Positions 60,818 to 64,000 of a DNA stretch of 64,000 nt are shown one piece after another. This DNA is from Nonomuraea fuscirosea (lineage in GTDB: Bacteria > Actinomycetota > Actinomycetes > Streptosporangiales > Streptosporangiaceae): positions 558,001 through 622,000 of the forward strand of contig NZ_PVNG01000001.1 in assembly GCF_003001935.1 (NCBI RefSeq). The letters are read 5' to 3'. A model generated the notes under the pieces. It saw only the letters and a program-made list of their open reading frames with translations. It ran no database searches and was not told the origin of the DNA. Position numbers and translations under genes: made by a program. The first letter of the stretch is position 1. Each line of letters starts with the position of its first letter.

Positions 60818-62527
60818 ATGCGCATCACGACCACTGACACGGCCCACTACCTGGAGACCGGCCACTACCGGCTGACCGTCTCCCGCACCGACCCCAGCGT
60901 CGAGCTCGAAGGCTGGATGACGCTCAACCTGCTCGCCTCGGTCAACACCGCGGCTGGGCGCGACGAGACGTACGAGACGCTGCCGCCCGTGCTCGACCGG
61001 CGCGACGGCACGGTCGTCTTCGACTTCCCGCAGCGCACGACCGGGTGGGAGGCCAAGACGGTCCGGCTGACCTGCACCCCCGAGACCATCGCGCTGCAGG
61101 TGCGGGTCGAGGGGAACGGCGTGCTCAGCGACGTGACCCTGATGGGCGGCCGGGCCGTGCTCAACACCCGGGCGTCGGGCACGTTCAGAACGGGCCTGCA
61201 CGCGCGCGGCGTCTTCAGCCCCACGCCCGCGCATCCGATCCAGGTGGTGCGGCCGGTCTCCGTCCCGGTCGCGCTCACCGTCGTCGGCGACGCCTCGCCG
61301 GGCCGGCTGCACGCCGTCTTCTCCCCGCCGCCGTTGGTGCTGGCCTTCGGTAAAGAGGCCCCGGCCGGCGCCACCGAGGTGCCGGACGGCGACTGGCTGG
61401 GCGCCTCCGTACGTGCCGGGATCGCCGACCTGACCTTCACCGAGCTCGCGTACGAGCCGCTGGACGGCGGCGCGCTGCTGCGTTTCGACTACGAGGGCCA
61501 CACCGAGGTGCGCGGGGCGTGGACCTCGCCGGCCGTCGTGTTCCGCGCCGCCTCCTCGCCCTGGGAGGCGATCTCCCACCACCGCGACGACCTCGTCACC
61601 CACGGCCTGGCCCCGGAAGGGCCCGTGCGGGAGCGGCACGCGTGGTGGAGCGAGCCCCTCTTCTGCGGCTGGGGCGCCCAGTGCGCCAGGGCCGACGGCC
61701 GCTCGCCGGTCGAGCTGTCCCGGCAGGACCTGTACGACGAGTGGCTGGCCAGGATCGAGGAGCACGGCATCGTGCCCGGCACGATCGTCATCGACGACCG
61801 CTGGCAGCTCACCTACGGCGACCCCGAGCCGGACGAGGCCAAGTGGCCCGCGCTGCGCGAGTGGATCGCCGCCAGGCACGCGCGCGGCCAGCGGGTGCTG
61901 CTGTGGTGGCGGGCCTGGTCGCCCGAGGGGCTGCCGGCGCAGGAGTGCGTGACCGACGCCGGCGGGCGCGCCGTGGCCGCCGACCCGTCGAACCCGGCCT
62001 ACCGGCAGCGGATCAGGGCCGTCATGGAACGTCTCCTGGGCGACCTCGGCGCCGACGGCTTCAAGGTCGACTTCACGCAGTGGTCGCCCAGCGGCTCGCA
62101 CCTGAAGGCGTACGGCACCGCCTGGGGCCCGGCACTCCTGCACGAACTGCTCGCCACCCTGTACGACGCCGCCAAGGCCGTCAAACCAGACGCCCTCATG
62201 ATCACGCACACCCCGCACCCGGCCTTCGCCGACGTCAGCGACATGATCAGGCTCAACGACGTGCTGGAGTACGACGCCGCCGGCGACCTCGTCCCCGCCG
62301 TCGACCAGCTCCGCTACCGCCACGCCGTGGCCACGCGCGCCATGCCGGGCCACCTCGTCGACACCGACCAGTGGCCCATGCCGAGCCGCGCCGACTGGCT
62401 CGCGTACGCCGAGGCCCAGCCCGAGCTGGGCGTTCCCGCCCTCTACTACGTGGAGTCCATCGACAACACCCGCGAGCCGATCACCGGCGCCGACCTGCGT
62501 CAGATCGCGGAGTGGTGGCGGCGATGA
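60818..62527 (+). CDS. clan GH-D-like glycoside hydrolase (alpha-galactosidase superfamily)
   Basis: 569-residue intracellular protein without a signal peptide. An N-terminal beta-sandwich (1-270) precedes a (beta/alpha)8 barrel: GTIVIDDRWQLTYGD, VLLWWRAWSPEG, and GADGFKVDFTQWSP with the expected nucleophile Asp418 in the K-V-D signature of GH27/31/36. The acid/base is perhaps in LVDTDQWPMPSRADW. The overall sequence does not let me place it in a family; it may be a divergent GH36 or an unassigned one. It should act on the imported sugar inside the cell. No ribosome site is clear. Its stop overlaps the next gene (ATGA). Confidence 0.72.
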   Translation: MRITTTDTAHYLETGHYRLTVSRTDPSVELEGWMTLNLLASVNTAAGRDETYETLPPVLDRRDGTVVFDFPQRTTGWEAKTVRLTCTPETIALQVRVEGNGVLSDVTLMGGRAVLNTRASGTFRTGLHARGVFSPTPAHPIQVVRPVSVPVALTVVGDASPGRLHAVFSPPPLVLAFGKEAPAGATEVPDGDWLGASVRAGIADLTFTELAYEPLDGGALLRFDYEGHTEVRGAWTSPAVVFRAASSPWEAISHHRDDLVTHGLAPEGPVRERHAWWSEPLFCGWGAQCARADGRSPVELSRQDLYDEWLARIEEHGIVPGTIVIDDRWQLTYGDPEPDEAKWPALREWIAARHARGQRVLLWWRAWSPEGLPAQECVTDAGGRAVAADPSNPAYRQRIRAVMERLLGDLGADGFKVDFTQWSPSGSHLKAYGTAWGPALLHELLATLYDAAKAVKPDALMITHTPHPAFADVSDMIRLNDVLEYDAAGDLVPAVDQLRYRHAVATRAMPGHLVDTDQWPMPSRADWLAYAEAQPELGVPALYYVESIDNTREPITGADLRQIAEWWRR

Positions 62528-64000
62528 GGCGGGCCGAGGTCGTCGTCTACGGCGCCACGTCGGCCGGCGTGTGCGCCGCCGTCGCCGCCGCCCGGCGCGG
62601 CCTGGACACGGTGCTGCTCGAACCCGGCCGGCACGTCGGCGGCATGACCTCGGGCGGGCTCGGCTACACCGACCTCGGCGACAGGCGCGTGCTGGGCGGG
62701 ATGGCCGCCGAGTTCCGCCGCGCCGTGGCCGCCGCCTACGGGGTCGCGCCCGGCCACTACGCCGGGCCCGAGCCGCGCGTGGCCGAGCAGATCTTCCTGT
62801 CCTGGCTGGAGGCGGCCGGGGTCGAGGTCGTCTTCGGGGCCGGGCTGCGCACGGTGATCACCTCGGGCGACCGGATCTTCTCCGTCGCCACGCACGCGGG
62901 CGACTACGCGGCCGGCGCCTTCGTGGACGCCGGCTACGAGGGCGACCTGCTGGCCGCCGCCGGGGTGGGCTACCGCGTCGGCAGGGAGGACCGCTCCCTG
63001 CACGGCGAGCGCTTCGCCGGGCGGCGCGAGGTGGTGCCCGGCCTGCACAACTTCCCGCCGTGGATCTCGCCGTTCCGCGCCGACGGCACACTGCTGCCGC
63101 AGGTCGCCGACGGGCCCATGGCCGAGGTGGGCGCGGGGGACGGCGGCGTCATGTCGTACGGCTACCGCGTCTGCATGACCACCGCGCCCGACCGCGTCCC
63201 GTTCGAACGGCGGCCCGGCTACGACGAGGAGCACTGGGAGCTGGGCCGGCGGCTGTTCCGCCACTGGCGCGACCAGGGGATCGAACCCCGGGCCGGCAAG
63301 CTCGTCGGGCTTGAGCCGAACCTGCCCCACGGCAAGTGCGACGGCAACTCGCTCGGGCCGTTCTCGCTGAGCGTGCTCGACCGCTCGGCCTGGGCCTATC
63401 CCGACGCCGACCCCTCCGAACGCGAACGCATCCGCCTGCACCACCTGCATCACGCCCAGGACCTGCTGTACTTCCTCTCCCACGACCCCGAGGTGCCCGC
63501 GAGCGTGCGGGCCGAGCTGGGGCGGTGGGGGCTGCCGGCCGACGAGTTCACCGACACCGGCCACCTGCCGCACCAGCTGTACGTGCGCGAGGCGCGGCGG
63601 ATGCTGGGGGAGAAACACCTCACCGAGCACGACCTGGTCCAGGGCCGGCGGCACGAGGACGTGGTCGCGATGGGCTCCTATCACCTGGACGTCCGGGAGG
63701 TGCAGCGGACCTGGCGGCACGTCCACGAGCATCCCGATCCGGTGCCGATGGTGGTGACCGAGGGGTACCTGTCGGTGGGGGTGGCGCCGTACCAGATCCC
63801 GTACGGGGCGCTCGTGCCCAGGCGGGAGGAGTGCGCGAACCTGGTCGTGCCGGTGTGCGTGTCGGCCTCCCACGTGGCCTTCTCCTCCATCCGGATGGAG
63901 GTCCAGTACCAGATGCTCGGCCACGCCGCCGGCCTCGCCGCGGCGCTGTCCGCGGCGAGCGGGAAGGTGGTGCAGGACGTGGACGTGCGGGCGCTGCAGG
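62524..64000 (+). CDS. FAD-dependent oxidoreductase (PF12831 type), 3' end beyond window
   Basis: 492 residues are visible and the frame is open to the last base. The N-terminus has the dinucleotide fold VVVYGATSAGVCAAVAAARRG and LLEPGRHVGGMTSGGLGYTDLG, the pattern of FAD_oxidored/xanthan-lyase-related proteins. Later blocks are AGAFVDAGYEGDLLAAAGV, YGYRVCMTT, SYHLDVREVQR and QIPYGALVPR. ATG 62524 overlaps the glycosidase stop. Such enzymes often sit in sugar catabolic operons, but their reactions are poorly known; here oxidation of the released sugar or aglycone is inference. Confidence 0.8.
   Translation, partial: MRRAEVVVYGATSAGVCAAVAAARRGLDTVLLEPGRHVGGMTSGGLGYTDLGDRRVLGGMAAEFRRAVAAAYGVAPGHYAGPEPRVAEQIFLSWLEAAGVEVVFGAGLRTVITSGDRIFSVATHAGDYAAGAFVDAGYEGDLLAAAGVGYRVGREDRSLHGERFAGRREVVPGLHNFPPWISPFRADGTLLPQVADGPMAEVGAGDGGVMSYGYRVCMTTAPDRVPFERRPGYDEEHWELGRRLFRHWRDQGIEPRAGKLVGLEPNLPHGKCDGNSLGPFSLSVLDRSAWAYPDADPSERERIRLHHLHHAQDLLYFLSHDPEVPASVRAELGRWGLPADEFTDTGHLPHQLYVREARRMLGEKHLTEHDLVQGRRHEDVVAMGSYHLDVREVQRTWRHVHEHPDPVPMVVTEGYLSVGVAPYQIPYGALVPRREECANLVVPVCVSASHVAFSSIRMEVQYQMLGHAAGLAAALSAASGKVVQDVDVRALQ

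Overview
The window reads as chromosome of a high-GC actinomycete. GC is roughly 70% by eye, GTG starts are common, ATGA and GTGA gene overlaps are frequent, and many genes seem to be leaderless. The mix of genes (Scr1-type XRE regulators with small partner proteins, a SNF2/SWIM pair, frdABCD, MsiK-style sugar transporters without their own ATPase, a kinase with a spore-associated-protein-like ectodomain) suggests a Streptosporangiales-type, Nonomuraea-like soil actinomycete; that placement is inference. No rRNA, tRNA, CRISPR array, insertion sequence or prophage was recognised.

Layout. 0-5 kb: the end of an OmpR-type two-component system, then a three-gene class-2 sugar ABC transporter behind a LacI-type operator. 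5-6.6 kb: a three-gene XRE/DUF5753 regulator cluster whose gene boundaries carry a repeated GCAATTGY motif. 6.7-14 kb: an acyl-CoA catabolic operon read leftward (carboxyltransferase, biotin carboxylase, enoyl-CoA hydratase, AtuA), followed by an APH-like kinase gene with its own promoter and a TetR-type operator. 14.1-18.6 kb: a membrane Ser/Thr kinase and a GlcD-type FAD oxidase, both with tandem repeats at their 3' ends. 18.7-25.9 kb: a zinc-ribbon membrane protein, an aspartate aminotransferase, an orphan ctaD, a small Cys protein and frdABCD. 26-34.5 kb: a secreted M6 metalloprotease, a lipid kinase, a SWIM/SNF2 pair and a CmoM-like methyltransferase.

34.5-40.8 kb: an unlisted 54-codon gene, an envelope operon (holin-X-like, DUF3618, YihY), a chagasin-like lipoprotein, a TetR/MFS efflux pair, a DUF1838 protein and a HIT protein. 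40.8-44.7 kb: a LytS/LytTR two-component system fused into one operon with a small membrane protein and an SSS symporter. 44.7-49.8 kb: a helicase-associated-domain protein, an inositol-monophosphatase-like protein and a protein built of seventeen 11-residue repeats. 49.9-55.1 kb: a LacI regulator, a divergent PLP lyase and a class-1 sugar ABC transporter (binding protein plus two permeases). 55.2-57.2 kb: a DUF485/ActP acetate-type symporter pair. 57.4-64 kb: a second class-1 sugar ABC transporter, a clan-D-like glycoside hydrolase and an FAD oxidoreductase cut by the window end.

The parts fit a saprophytic lifestyle built around uptake of sugars and small organic acids. Two LacI-type operators sharing TGACANCGNTGTC stand before two different sugar transporters. 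Two CRP/GlxR-type sites stand before the acetate symporter operon and the second class-1 sugar transporter. A striking structural theme is short tandem duplication at gene 3' ends, often including the stop codon, seen at six or more loci.
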